Source: JAJYUU01 sp963822955
GTDB lineage: Bacteria; Actinomycetota; Actinomycetes; Streptosporangiales; Streptosporangiaceae
DNA length: 64,000 nucleotides
Direction: 5' to 3'
Assembly (NCBI GenBank): GCA_963822955.1
Contig: CAWGJS010000008.1
Span: 806,001-870,000 of the forward strand
Made by a program: the position numbers and the translations under genes. This document shows positions 16,831 through 26,465 of this stretch, piece by piece (the stretch's first letter is position 1; each line of letters begins with the position of its first letter). The notes beneath the pieces are model-generated. The model was not told the DNA's origin. It did not search any database and saw nothing but the letters and a program-made list of their open reading frames with translations.

Positions 16831-19094
16831 TTATCCGCCAGCCGGCTCCGGCGGCTCGGGGTCGCGAGGCAGGCCGAGTATGCGCTCAGCGATGATGTTC
16901 AGCTGGATATCGGTGGTACCGCCGCCGATGGTCAGTGCCCTGGTAATCAGGACCTGGTGCGCCCAGTGCGCGCCATCCGGGACGCCGCCTGCGGTCACCG
17001 GGCCGCCGCCTTGCGTGCGGCCCAGGGCGCCGGAGGTACCCGACATCTCCCAGCACAGCTCGGCCACCTGCTGCGCGTGCCGCATGCTCAGCAGCTTGCG
17101 CACGCTGCCGGTGGCGCCCGGCTCGGTGCCGGACAGCTGCTTCAGCGTCGCCTGCAGCGCGAGCAGCTCGATCGCCTGGCCGACGGCGGCCAGCTCGCCC
17201 ACGCTCGGCCCTCCGCTCCGGCCCGGCCGCCCTCGCCGACCTGCAGCAGCTCGGGCACGCCGCAGCCGAACGTCCACGACCGCGACAAGCGACACCCGCT
17301 CGTTCGCCAGCGTCGTCCGGGCGATGCGCCAGCCCTTGTTGACCTCGCCGACCAGGCAGTCGTCAGGGACGAATACCTCGTCCAGGAACACCTGGTTGAA
17401 GAACGCGTCGCCGCCGATCTCGCGCAGCGGCCGGACCTCGATCCCGGGTGAGTGCATGTCGACCAGGAAGTAACTGATGCCATCGTGCCGCGGCTGCGCC
17501 GGGTCAGTCCGCGCGATGCAGATCGCCCAGGCGGCCTGCTTCGCCAGCGAGGTCCAGATCTTCTGGCCGGAGATCTTCCAGCCGCCCTCGACACGTTCTG
17601 CCCGCGTGCTCAGTCCAGCCAGGTCGGACCCGGCGCCTGGCTCGCTGAACAGCTGACACCACAGGTAGTCCGCCCGCAGCGTGGCCGGGAGGAACCGCTG
17701 CTGCTGCTCCGGCGTGCCGTACTGGATGAGCGCGGGCACCACCCAGGCACCGATCGCCAGGCCGGGAACGTCGATGCCCGCGGCCCGCAGTTCCTCGTCG
17801 ATGATCAGCTGCTCGAGTGCGCCAGCATCGCGTCCCCATGGCCCGGGCATGTGCGGCATGACCCAGCCGCCAGCGCCGAGTGCGGCGTTCCGCTCGGTAC
17901 CCGTCAGCCTGGCGATCTCGGCGAGCTCCGATCTGATCGACGCCCGCAGGTCCGCATCACCGCCAGGCAGGTCCAGGCCGGCCTTGCGGCGCTGGCCGTC
18001 CAGCGCGAGAGCTGCCGTCCGCTGCCGCCAGCCGTGCGCGTCCGGGCACGCGGTGCCGAGCAGCGCGCGCAGCGTCATCGCCCGGCGGTAGTACAGATGC
18101 GCCTCGTGCTCCCAGGTGTAGCCGATGCCGCCGAGCACCTGGATGCACTCGTGCGCGCAGGACACCGCCGCGTCGGTAGCCAGCGACGCGGCGGCCGCCG
18201 CGGCGAAGCTCGTGTCCGGCATCGGCAGCGTTCGTCATCGAGCGCACGGGCCGCGTCCCAGACCACGGCGGCCGCCTGCTCGGCAGCGACCAGCATGCGG
18301 GCGCAGCGGTGCTTGACGGCCTGGAACTGGCCGATCGGGCGGCCGAACTGGTGGCGGAGCTTGGCGTAGTCCGGCAGCGGCGGTGACGGCCCAGCCTGCG
18401 ATGCCGACAGCTTCAGCGCTGAAGATGACAGCCGCCAGGTTCGCCACGGCCCCGGCAGCCAGCTTGGTCAGCTGCCGGTCTGCGGGCACGACAACCTCGG
18501 CGGCGGTCACCCGGCCGAGCTGGCGAGTCAGATCGAGGCTCGCGACGGGAGCGATGTCCAGGCTGTCGGCGTCTACAGCCACCCAGACCGTGTCAGCTCC
18601 GGTCCTGGTCGGCAAGATGATCAGGTCCGCACCGGGAGCGCCGAGCACGCAGTCAGCACTGCCGTTGATGACGAGGTCGCCGCCCTGGATTCGCGGTGGC
18701 CCGGATCTCGGCAGTCAGTGCGACGGCCCCGTTCCCGCTCCCTTGAGCCAGAGACGCGACAACCTTGCCGGACAAGCCCGGCCGAGACCAGCGACGGCGC
18801 TTGCCAGCACGGTCGGCACCAATCCGCCGGGGACCAGCGCGCGGCCGAGTTCCTCGAGCGCGACGGCAAGCTCGGTCAGCCCGGCGCCCTGGCCGCCGTC
18901 GGCCTCGGGCACGTGCAGGCCGAGCACGCCGAGCTCGGCGAGGCCAGGGCGGATGGTATCGCGGTAGACGGCAGCGCCGCGGTCGTCAGGCCGTCGGCGG
19001 CAGCCCTGGCGACCGACGGCGGGCTGAAGCGCTGCGACCACGATCGGACCGAGTCGGCGAGCTGTGCATGGTCGTCGGTGAGGGCAAGTGCCAT
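16831..19094 (-). pseudogene. Two-domain acyl-CoA dehydrogenase (FadE6-like) broken by multiple frameshifts
   Basis: Seen: ATG 19094 with GAGGTGG upstream opens an acyl-CoA dehydrogenase N-terminus (MALALTDDHAQLADSVRSWS). The homology then jumps between frames near 18975, 18695, 18370 and 18235, and a compensating pair sits near 17285 and 17210. Read through, the product is about 755 residues: first dehydrogenase domain (VLGGIGYTWEHEAHLYYRRA at its end), then a second complete one (LFSEPGAGSDLAG, GGWKISGQKIWTS, ending ALTIGGGTTDIQLNIIAERI). Known: mycobacterial and actinobacterial FadE6-type enzymes carry two such domains. Substrate not determinable. So many indels in one gene could be decay or poor local base calling; neighbours also contain indels. 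A 16-bp palindrome precedes the gene. Confidence 0.7.
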
Positions 19095-19130
19095 CGGTCC
19101 ACCTCGTCTGCCACAGTCGGCCTGTTTGCT

Positions 19131-19146
19131 GGCATTCTAGAATGCC
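19131..19146. promoter_or_regulatory. 16-bp palindrome upstream of acyl-CoA dehydrogenase gene
   Basis: GGCATTCTAGAATGCC is a perfect inverted repeat, 37 bp upstream of the dehydrogenase start at 19094 and about 190 bp upstream of the ECF cluster start at 19340. It looks like a TetR-family operator; regulator unknown. Confidence 0.5.
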
Positions 19147-19339
19147 GTTCGGTTTTGCGGCCAGTGTTCCTCGTCCGCGCGCCCGACTAGCGTCCGGGTG
19201 AACATCGAATGAAGTCGGCTGGCGGACTATTGCCCGAGGCCAGAGCCAGGTCCTTGAATAGAACCGCGGCCATGGGAACACCATGTCGTCCGTGCCAACC
19301 AAATCGCTGACGCTTGCGAGTGTCTGGGAGGCACGAGAG

Positions 19340-20170
19340 ATGGGCGCCGTCGCGCTGGGCAATACCACTATCAAGCTGTCCTACGCCTGGAACACCTTCT
19401 ACTACTGGGGCGTCTGGGCCGTCTGCATCATCGGCCTGCTTATCGTGCTGTGGGCCGCGCTGCGGTCCAAGCGGTGGCAGCGCTGGACCACTCAGGACAT
19501 CCTCATCGTCGCAGCGCTCGGCGTGCTGCTCGAGGTCTACGACAACATCATCGGCGACCAGTTCATCAAGCCACTGGTGGACGTGATCCCCGGCGCGGAC
19601 CTGCTGCAACTGCACGACCTGCCCTACATGTTCCTGCTGATGGTCGGCGTCGCGCTGGTGCGCAAGCCCGGCTGCGTCACCGCCATGGTCTTCATCAACT
19701 ACCTGCTCGCCCAGCTACTCTTCGGCAGCGGTCACGGCGCGCTGGACTGGACCGACGGCCTCACCCAGGGCATCTTCTGCGACCTGTACATCGTGGCCGG
19801 GCGGGGCAAGCTTTACGCACCAGGCTCGGCCGCGTGGGCGATGGTCGTCGACGGGTTCGTCATCGGCGTGCTGCGCGGCGGGCCGAACGCGTTCCTGGGC
19901 GACTGGACCTTCGACCCGTACCTGAACTCGACGTATTACACCTTGTACCAGATGTGGACCGACACCTGGTCGAACGCGCTCGGGAACGGGGTAGAGGCGG
20001 CCATCAGCGCCGTGCTCGCGCTGAGGGTGGCGCGCTCGGTCATCCCGTCGATCGGGGCCCGTCAGACCAGGTCAGCCGGAGACGTAGACCCGTTCGCCGA
20101 AGAGGATGCGGGCAACGGCGCGCCGGTCAATGTCGCTGACGGGCTGCCATCAGAAGGAGAGCTGGCATGA
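19340..20170 (+). CDS. ECF transporter substrate-binding (S) component
   Basis: Membrane-embedded vitamin or metal binding subunit of an energy-coupling-factor transporter. Seen: 276 residues from ATG 19340, chosen because GGGAGG (19327-19332) precedes it by 7 bases; an upstream ATG at 19283 lacks a site. Six hydrophobic segments (for example YWGVWAVCIIGLLIVLWAAL, then DILIVAALGVLLEVYDNIIG) and the FINYLLAQLLFG core recall the YkoE/cobalt-type S components, but the substrate is not identifiable; no TPP or cobalamin riboswitch motif is seen upstream. It overlaps the next gene by ATGA and starts a run S - small membrane protein - A-A' - T. Confidence 0.7.
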   Translation: MGAVALGNTTIKLSYAWNTFYYWGVWAVCIIGLLIVLWAALRSKRWQRWTTQDILIVAALGVLLEVYDNIIGDQFIKPLVDVIPGADLLQLHDLPYMFLLMVGVALVRKPGCVTAMVFINYLLAQLLFGSGHGALDWTDGLTQGIFCDLYIVAGRGKLYAPGSAAWAMVVDGFVIGVLRGGPNAFLGDWTFDPYLNSTYYTLYQMWTDTWSNALGNGVEAAISAVLALRVARSVIPSIGARQTRSAGDVDPFAEEDAGNGAPVNVADGLPSEGELA

Positions 20171-20502
20171 AGCGCGGCGCACTCGTGTTCGCCATCGTGG
20201 CCCTGCTCCTGCTGGCCGACGGCACATACCTGCAGCTGAGCAATAACCAGGTCGGCGGTGACACCGGCGTCCTGTTCGGCAATCCGAACTTCGCGCTGTC
20301 GGCCGGGACTGTCGTGCTGATCAGCGGCGGGTTCCTGCTCCTGGGCGCGGCCCTGATGTGGGCCGTGGCGATCCGGCGGGAAAGCCGGTTTTCAGGCGGA
20401 CGCGATGACCTCAGCCAGCCTCCGGCTGGCGAGGCACCGACCCAGGCTGGCGCAGGGCAAGGCCAGATCCGGAAGGGGCAGGGTCATCAGCGGCAATCGT
20501 GA
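20167..20502 (+). CDS. Small membrane protein within ECF operon
   Basis: Unrecognised. Seen: 111 residues with a hydrophobic N-terminal helix (MKRGALVFAIVALLLLADGT), a second span at about residues 45-68 (SAGTVVLISGGFLLLGAALM) and a charged, Gln/Gly-rich tail. It overlaps the S component stop as ATGA and its 3' end overlaps the ATPase frame by 98 bp. Inference: an accessory subunit of the transporter, since all genes are coupled. Confidence 0.6.
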   Translation: MKRGALVFAIVALLLLADGTYLQLSNNQVGGDTGVLFGNPNFALSAGTVVLISGGFLLLGAALMWAVAIRRESRFSGGRDDLSQPPAGEAPTQAGAGQGQIRKGQGHQRQS

Positions 20503-22267
20503 GCTCGTCGCCGAGGATGTCTCGTTCGCTTACCTAGGAGCGACCACAGCGGCGCTGCGGCACATCGAGCTTGCTGTGAGCGCTGGCGAGGTGCTGCTGG
20601 TTACCGGCCTGTCCGGCTGCGGTAAGTCGACTCTTGCGCTGGCGCTGACGGGGCTGATCCCGTCACGGGTCCACGGCGAGCTGCGCGGCCGGGTGACGTT
20701 CGGCGGGCAGCCGCTGTCCGGGCTGCCACCGCACGAGGCGTCGCAGCTGGTCGGCATGGTCTTCCAGAACCCCAACCTGCAGCTCATCAACCACACAGTG
20801 CAGTCGGAGGTCGCGTTCGGACCGGAGAACCTGGCGCTGCCGCAGCCGGAGATCGCCCGGCGGGTGGACTGGTGCCTGGAAGTTACCGGCATGGCCGGGA
20901 TGCGGATGGCCTCCACGGTTACCCTCTCCGGCGGCCAGAAGCAGCGCACCGCGATTGCGGCGACGCTGGCCATGCGCCCCCGCATCCTGGTGCTGGACGA
21001 GCCGCTGTCCGACCTGGACCCGGTCGGGGCTCAGGAGGTGCTCGGCACGCTGCGCCGGCTTGCCCGCGACGAGGGCACCGGCGTACTGATCATCGAGCAC
21101 CGGGTGGACGAGGTCGCGCCGTGGGCGGACCGGGTAGTGCTGATGGACGCCGGCCGCATCGTGCTCGACGAGCCGCCCCGGCAGGCGTGGGCCGACCAGG
21201 CCCGCTGGGCGGGCATCGGCGTAGGCATCCCTGATGTGGTCCGGCTCGCGCACGCGCTGCCCGACGTCTTCACCGGCCCGCTGCCGCTGTCGGTCGAGGA
21301 CGCGGCCGAGCAACTGCGGGACACCTGGGTGGTCCCTGCGCTAGCGCAGGCCGCCACCGCACGCCTTCATGACCGTCTGCTCCAGGCTGGGAACGGCGCG
21401 GCAAGTAGTCAGCCGCCTGCCGCCCCTCCAGTGCTGAACTGGGATCACGTCACTGTCGATTTCGACAGCAACCGGGCCGTGGACGACGTGAGCCTAGCGA
21501 TCGCCGACGGCGAGTGGGTCGCCATGATCGGGGCCAACGGGTCCGGCAAGAGCACGCTCACCGCGCTCACGGTAGGCATGGGCAAGCCGAGCGCTGGCGT
21601 GGTGTCCTTCCGCGGTCACCCGATCAAGCCCGGAAAGGTCTTCGAGCACGCCGCACGTGTCGCGCTGCTGTTGCAGGCGGCCGACGAGATGCTGTTCGAG
21701 GAGACGGTGATCGGCGAGCTGAAATTCGGCAGCAAGTTCCGCGCGCTGCCGCCCGACCCGGTGCTGACTGTCGAGGAGGCCATCGACTTCTTCGGCTTCC
21801 GCGGGCTGGAGGACACCAGCCCGTGGGAGCTAAGCCAGGGCGGCAGGCAGCGGCTGGCCCTTGGCGCGCTGCTTGTCGGCGCGCCGGGCGTGCTGGTGCT
21901 GGACGAGCCGACAACGGGTCAGGACGCCGAGCGGATGCGATCATTCCTGCACCTGCTCGAGGCTGTCCGGGCCCGAACCGGGCTCACGGTGCTGACCGTC
22001 ACCCACGACATCCGCGGTCTGGCGAGCCGGGCGGCGCGGATCGTGCTGCTCGGCGCCGGCCAGGTACAGCTGGACGGCCCAGCGAACGAGATATTCGCCC
22101 GCGCCCAGGAACTTCAGCGATGGGGCGTGCTGGCGCCGCCGGTGGCGAGGCTCCAGGTAGAGCTGCTGGGGCCGGATACCGCGGACGTGCTGCTCTCCGT
22201 CGAGGAGGTAGCGGCCGCTGCGACTGCCTACCGCGGCGTGCCAGCGAGAACGGCAGGCGCGTCATGA
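20405..22267 (+). CDS. ECF transporter fused ATP-binding subunit (A-A')
   Basis: Two ABC ATPase domains in one polypeptide, powering ECF uptake. Seen: 620 residues. First domain has Walker A GLSGCGKST, signature LSGGQKQR and Walker B ILVLDEPLSDLD; second has Walker A GANGSGKST, signature LSQGGRQRLALG and Walker B VLVLDEPTTG. Both also carry the H-loop (IIEHR and VTHDI). Known: YkoD-type fused ATPases pair with one S and one T subunit. The start is uncertain: ATG 20405 overlaps the preceding gene by 98 bp and about 30 residues precede the conserved region, with no closer ATG or GTG in frame. A hidden indel could mask a later start. The stop overlaps the T component ATG. Confidence 0.85.
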   Translation: MTSASLRLARHRPRLAQGKARSGRGRVISGNRELVAEDVSFAYLGATTAALRHIELAVSAGEVLLVTGLSGCGKSTLALALTGLIPSRVHGELRGRVTFGGQPLSGLPPHEASQLVGMVFQNPNLQLINHTVQSEVAFGPENLALPQPEIARRVDWCLEVTGMAGMRMASTVTLSGGQKQRTAIAATLAMRPRILVLDEPLSDLDPVGAQEVLGTLRRLARDEGTGVLIIEHRVDEVAPWADRVVLMDAGRIVLDEPPRQAWADQARWAGIGVGIPDVVRLAHALPDVFTGPLPLSVEDAAEQLRDTWVVPALAQAATARLHDRLLQAGNGAASSQPPAAPPVLNWDHVTVDFDSNRAVDDVSLAIADGEWVAMIGANGSGKSTLTALTVGMGKPSAGVVSFRGHPIKPGKVFEHAARVALLLQAADEMLFEETVIGELKFGSKFRALPPDPVLTVEEAIDFFGFRGLEDTSPWELSQGGRQRLALGALLVGAPGVLVLDEPTTGQDAERMRSFLHLLEAVRARTGLTVLTVTHDIRGLASRAARIVLLGAGQVQLDGPANEIFARAQELQRWGVLAPPVARLQVELLGPDTADVLLSVEEVAAAATAYRGVPARTAGAS

Positions 22268-23215
22268 TGTCGTCGCTGCTCGTCCGGACGCTCATCGCCT
22301 ACCTGATCGTGTTCGCGGTGCCGATGATCCTGCCGGTGCTGTTCATCAAGCTCGTCGGGACTCGGCGGGCTGCGCGAGCTCGTTACCTACGAGGCGCGCG
22401 ACACCCCGCTGCACAAGCTGGACCCGCGGCTGAAGGTGCTGTACCCGATCGCGATGGGCGTGCTCAGCATCATCTTGAACTGGGACTTCATGCTCATCGT
22501 GTTCGGCCTCACCATCATCCCCTGGTTCTGGCTGCGGCCGTCACGGGCCAAGGTGCGGGTGCTGCTGATCATGGTGATCGGTCCGGCGCTGACCGGGTTC
22601 TGGTCACAGGGCCTGTACTACCTGCCGAACCCGCCAATCCACTTCATCTACCAGTTCCCGTGGACTATCAGCTGGCTAGGCTCGCCCGGGATCACCGCGT
22701 ACGGGATGGTATTCGGCCTGCAGCAGTCGGCCCGCGTGCTCGTCACTGTCTCGACGTCCATGCTGGTGCTCGTCAGCACCGACGTCGGCGACTTCACCTG
22801 GGCGTTCGAGCGGTTCCGGATGCCGCCGCAGGTGGGCTTCGCGCTGACGGCGGCACTGCGCTTCCTGCCCGACATGATCTCCCGGACCATGCTGGTGTTC
22901 CGAGCCGTCGAACTGCGCGGCTACGACCTGTCTCGGCCGCGCTGGTTCCAGGTAAACAAGTGGCCGGACTATGTACGGCGGGTCAGCCGCTGCGTGGTGC
23001 TCATCACCGTGCCGCTGCTTGTCGGCAGCCTGCGCGGCACGACAACCATGGCCATGGTCGCCGACGCGCGAGGGTTCGGTGCCAACCGCCGGCGCGGCTC
23101 GCTGCGCGTGCACCGCACGACCGCGGTCGACGTCGCGGGTTACGTCATCCTGGTCGCCCTCGTCGGGACGGCCATCGTTCTCAACCATTTCCACATCGGT
23201 GCCCGCCCCTACTGA
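22264..23215 (+). CDS. ECF transporter transmembrane (T) component, one frameshift
   Basis: Couples the ATPases to the S subunit. Seen: ATG 22264 overlaps the ATPase stop (ATGA). A hydrophobic start (VRTLIAYLIVFAVPMILPVL) reads into the wrong frame at GGG 22357-22359; dropping one G restores GLRELVTYEARDTPLHKLDP and the rest (LYPIAMGVLSIILNWDFML to the stop at 23215). The domain carries the EcfT signature region ELRGYD, followed by ADARGFGANRRRGS, similar to the Ala-Arg-Gly coupling motifs. About 316 residues and five to six spans after repair. An extra G in a short run is the simplest explanation. Confidence 0.82.
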
Positions 23216-23307
23216 CCAGCGGCCCGCGGATGTCCACGCGGTCGTCCGGGACAGCCGACAGGCTGCCCGGCCCGCATCGCCGGATCCCAGCTAACCGAGG
23301 AGACCCG

Positions 23308-23986
23308 ATGCGTTACGACGCAGTCCTGTTCGACAACGGAGGAACGCTGACCCACCGCACATCGCCGGTGGCGGCGGTGTGCAGTCTCGCCGCGCGGCTC
23401 GGCGTCGACATTTCCGAGGAAGATGCGGCCCGCTTCTGGCGCCGGTCCAAGGAGCACAGCCGGACGCTGATGGCCGAGAAGCGCCAGCGCCGCAACCTGT
23501 CGAGGACAGACCACCGTGCCGCTTACGTCACCGGCTACTCGCCGTTCGAGGAGATCGCGCCGGGCCTGGCCGACCTCATGTACGACGAGTGGAAGACCAA
23601 CCCGCTGACGATGGTGCCGTACCCGGACGCCCCAGCCGTGCTCAAGTCGTTCGCCGGGGCAGGCATCCCGATCGGCATCGTCAGCAACACCGGCTGGTCG
23701 ATCAACGAGGGCTACGTGGCGACTGGCCTCGACGCCTTCATCCAGACCTTCGTGCTCTCCTGCGACATCGGCATCGCCAAGCCGGATCCAGAGCCATTCC
23801 TGCTCGCCTGCGAGCGGCTGGGCGTCGCGCCAGACCGAACCCTCATGGTCGGCAACAACCGGCTCGCTGATTCCGGGTCGATCTGCGTCGGCTGCTACTG
23901 CCTGATCCTGCCCCCGGTCCCGCCGGGCGCTACCCGTGGGCTGCGCGCGGCCGCCGACGTGGCCGGCATCGCGCTGGGCCGAATAA
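23308..23986 (+). CDS. HAD-superfamily hydrolase-like protein, altered catalytic motifs
   Basis: Seen: ATG 23308 behind GAGGAG; the HAD fold pattern is present but motif I reads FDNGGTL, with Gly where the second Asp of DxD is usual, and motif IV reads VGNNRLAD, with Asn where GD normally binds magnesium. Motif II (IVSNTG) and the Lys in KPDPEPF are normal. The open frame runs on into the next gene without a stop; a TAA (23984-23986) one frame over, just before that gene's GGAAAGG site, suggests the true end and an indel shortly before it. About 225 residues. Inference: reduced or non-phosphatase activity, or a different acceptor. It follows the ECF T component by 92 bp. Confidence 0.7.
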
Positions 23987-24003
23987 CCGGAAAGGACGCT
24001 CCG

Positions 24004-26296
24004 ATGCGAACCGTGCTCATGATCCGTGCCCGCGCGGTGCTGTGTGCTGCCGCGCTGCTGGCCGGAATGGCGATACCTGCTGCGATAGCCACGGCCGGCT
24101 CCGTGCCTGCCAGCGCCGCCACCGGTACCAGCGCCGCTTCAGCGGCCAGTGCGAGCGACCGGGTGCCGCGTTACAACCACATCGCCGTGATCATGTTCAC
24201 CGACCACGGCTTCACCAACATCCTGCACAACAAGCATGCCCCGACCTTCAACCGGCTGGCCAGGGAGTATGGCCTCGCCAGCCATTACTACACGACCTCT
24301 GACCCGGACACCGCCGGCATCATGGCCTTCCTGGCCGGCAACTCCTTCGGCGTGGACGACGGGTCGCCGTACTGGGATCAGCAGGTCAGCAAACCGAGCC
24401 TGCTCAGCCAGCTGGACACGGCGCACAAGTCCTGGAAGGAGTACGTCCAGGACATTCCCTACGCCGGCTACCTGGGCGACTGCTACCCGACGCAGTGCCA
24501 GGAGAGCGACTCGCTGTACAAGCAGCCTAAGTTCAATCCGGTGCCAGATCTCACCAGCGTCGCCGACAATCCAGCCGAGGCGCGCAAGATGGTGCCCGCA
24601 AGCGAGCTGGCCGCTGACGCCCGAGCCGGGCGGCTGCCCGACTTCAGCTTCATCGACGCGAACGAGTGCACCAACATGCACGGCGGGCCGCCGTGGTGCG
24701 AGGACAGCTCGAACAACCTCGGTCAGCCGAACGACAACAAGCTCATCGCCGGCGGCGACAGCTACCTTCGCCAGGTCACCAGCGAGATCATGTCCGGGCC
24801 GCAGTGGCGGCACGGCAACAACGCGGTCGTCATCACCTGGACCGAGGGCATCAGCACTGCCGGATGCTGTGCCGCTAAGCCGGGCACGGGGCGGGTCTTC
24901 ACGGTCGTGGTGACCAGCCACGGGCCTCGCCACCTGACCGACGGCACGAAGTTCAACCACTACTCGCTGCTCGCCACCATCGAGCACGCGTTCGGGCTCG
25001 GCTGCCTGCAGCACGCATGTGACATCAAGAAGGTCATCCCGATGGCCAGGCTGTTCGGCGCCAGGTCGGACGGTCGGGAGAGCTTCCCCGCCGCGACCGC
25101 TGCGGCTGGCGCCGGTGCCCCGCCAGCTGCGGCCAGCGCTCCGGCTCCGGCCAGCCCGCCAGATCGCGCCACGACTGCAGCATCCGGCTGGACGGTGGTG
25201 CGAAGCCCCGACACCGGCAGCAATGACAATGACCTCTGGTCGATCGCAGGCCGCTCGCCGTCAGATATCTGGGCGGTCGGCTCGCTGCTGCCGAACTCGT
25301 CCGCGACGATCGTGCAGACCCTGGCGCTGCACTACAACGGCACGACCTGGACGCGGGTCAGGACGCCGGACTTCGGACCGGAAGCCAACTCGCTCTACGG
25401 CGTCACCGCGCTGCCGGACGGGACGGCATGGGCGACCGGCATCTACACGCAGGCGTCGGGTCATACCGGGCGTGCGCTCACCATGCACTGGAAGAAAGGC
25501 AAGTGGACGATCGTGCGGGCTGCCAACCCCGGCTCGGCCGACGACATGCTGTACAGCGTCGCGGCGGTGAGCGACTCCGACGTCTGGGCCGGCGGCACGT
25601 TCGGCGACTCGAGCGGGTTCTTCCATCCGCTGATCGAGCACTGGAATGGTCATCACTGGACCGCCAGCCACATCCCCGGGCTGGGCTCCGCGGACGGCAT
25701 CCTGAACTCCATCACCGCGGCGGGCCCGGGCGGAGTGTGGGCGACCGGCCAGCTCTCCGGCAACGGCTCTGATCGCCAGGTCGTCCTGCACCTGGCCGGC
25801 CGGACCTGGGTAGTCGTCCACGAGGGCGCAGTGCGGACATCAGGGGACGCGGCCGCTGACGCGTACCCGCAGGCGATCGCGAGCTCGCCGGCCTGGCCTG
25901 TGGCTGGCTGGCGACTACCGGGCCGGGCACTCCGGCTTCAGCACACTGGTCGAGGCCCCGGCGGGCGGCAGTAGCCTCGGCGAGCTCAGCACGCCGGACC
26001 CGACTGTGCAGGACAACTACCTGCAGGCGATCGTGCCGGTCAACGCCGGCATGGATGCATGGGCGGTCGGCGATAGCGTGCCGCCCTCGACTGGCAACGC
26101 GGACTCGCTGATCGAGTACGGAACGGCGACCGGGGGCTGGACCGTGGTCGCCAGCCCCGATCCGTCAGCCAGCGGCAACAACATCCTGGACGGCATCCTC
26201 GCCGTCAGCAGCACCAATGTCTGGGCTGTCGGCGAGTACGACGGCAAGGGCGGCATGCGGACGCTGATCATGCACTACACGGGCGGAAGCAGCTAG
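24004..26296 (+). CDS. Secreted phosphoesterase with C-terminal beta-propeller, one frameshift
   Basis: Seen: ATG 24004 with GGAAAGG upstream; signal peptide (about 1-38, ending in SAA). An alkaline-phosphatase-like phosphoesterase domain (PF04185 type) covers about residues 55-345 (HIAVIMFTDHGFTNILHNKH, DFSFIDANECTNMHGGP, AVVITWTEG, TSHGPRHLTDGTKFNHYSLL, IEHAFGLGCL). The usual ENH motif near the start reads FTDHGF. After an Ala/Pro linker, about six repeats of 50-55 residues (WTVVRSPDTGSNDNDLWSI, then SDIWAVGS) form a kelch-like propeller. Homology shifts frame near 25880-25912, then finishes at 26296 (WAVGEYDGKGGMRTLIMHYT). Known members act as acid phosphatase or phospholipase C. Substrate unknown; the context suggests extracellular dephosphorylation. 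Confidence 0.72.
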
Positions 26297-26406
26297 GGAC
26301 GAGCCGGGCCGTCCGTTCGGGGGACGCCCGGCTGCCGATGCGGGTGGCGGGACGACGGCGTCCTTGCCACCCGCATTGCGTGCTTGTCGATGCGCTGACT
26401 CGTCTG

Positions 26407-26433
26407 TACTATCGAGTAAGTTACTGGCGAGTA
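26407..26433 (+). promoter_or_regulatory. Tandem TACT-N4-AGTA operator-like sites upstream of fadE5-like gene
   Basis: TACTATCGAGTA (26407-26418) and TACTGGCGAGTA (26422-26433) share the palindromic frame TACT-N4-AGTA, are 15 bp apart start to start, and end 32 bp before the ATG at 26466. They look like a double TetR-type operator for fatty-acid degradation control. Confidence 0.6.
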
Positions 26434-26465
26434 GGGTCCTCGCGGACGCGCACGGAGGGTGCAGG

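Noticed and set aside
19150..19339. TPP or cobalamin riboswitch before the ECF cluster
   Set aside because: Neither the TPP strings (CUGAGA and GCGUAGGGAA-like) nor a B12-box are present.
21514..23307. Long plus-strand frame through the ECF genes
   Set aside because: It reads out of frame through the second ATPase domain and T component and only becomes real at the HAD start; the first 600 residues are low-complexity shadow.
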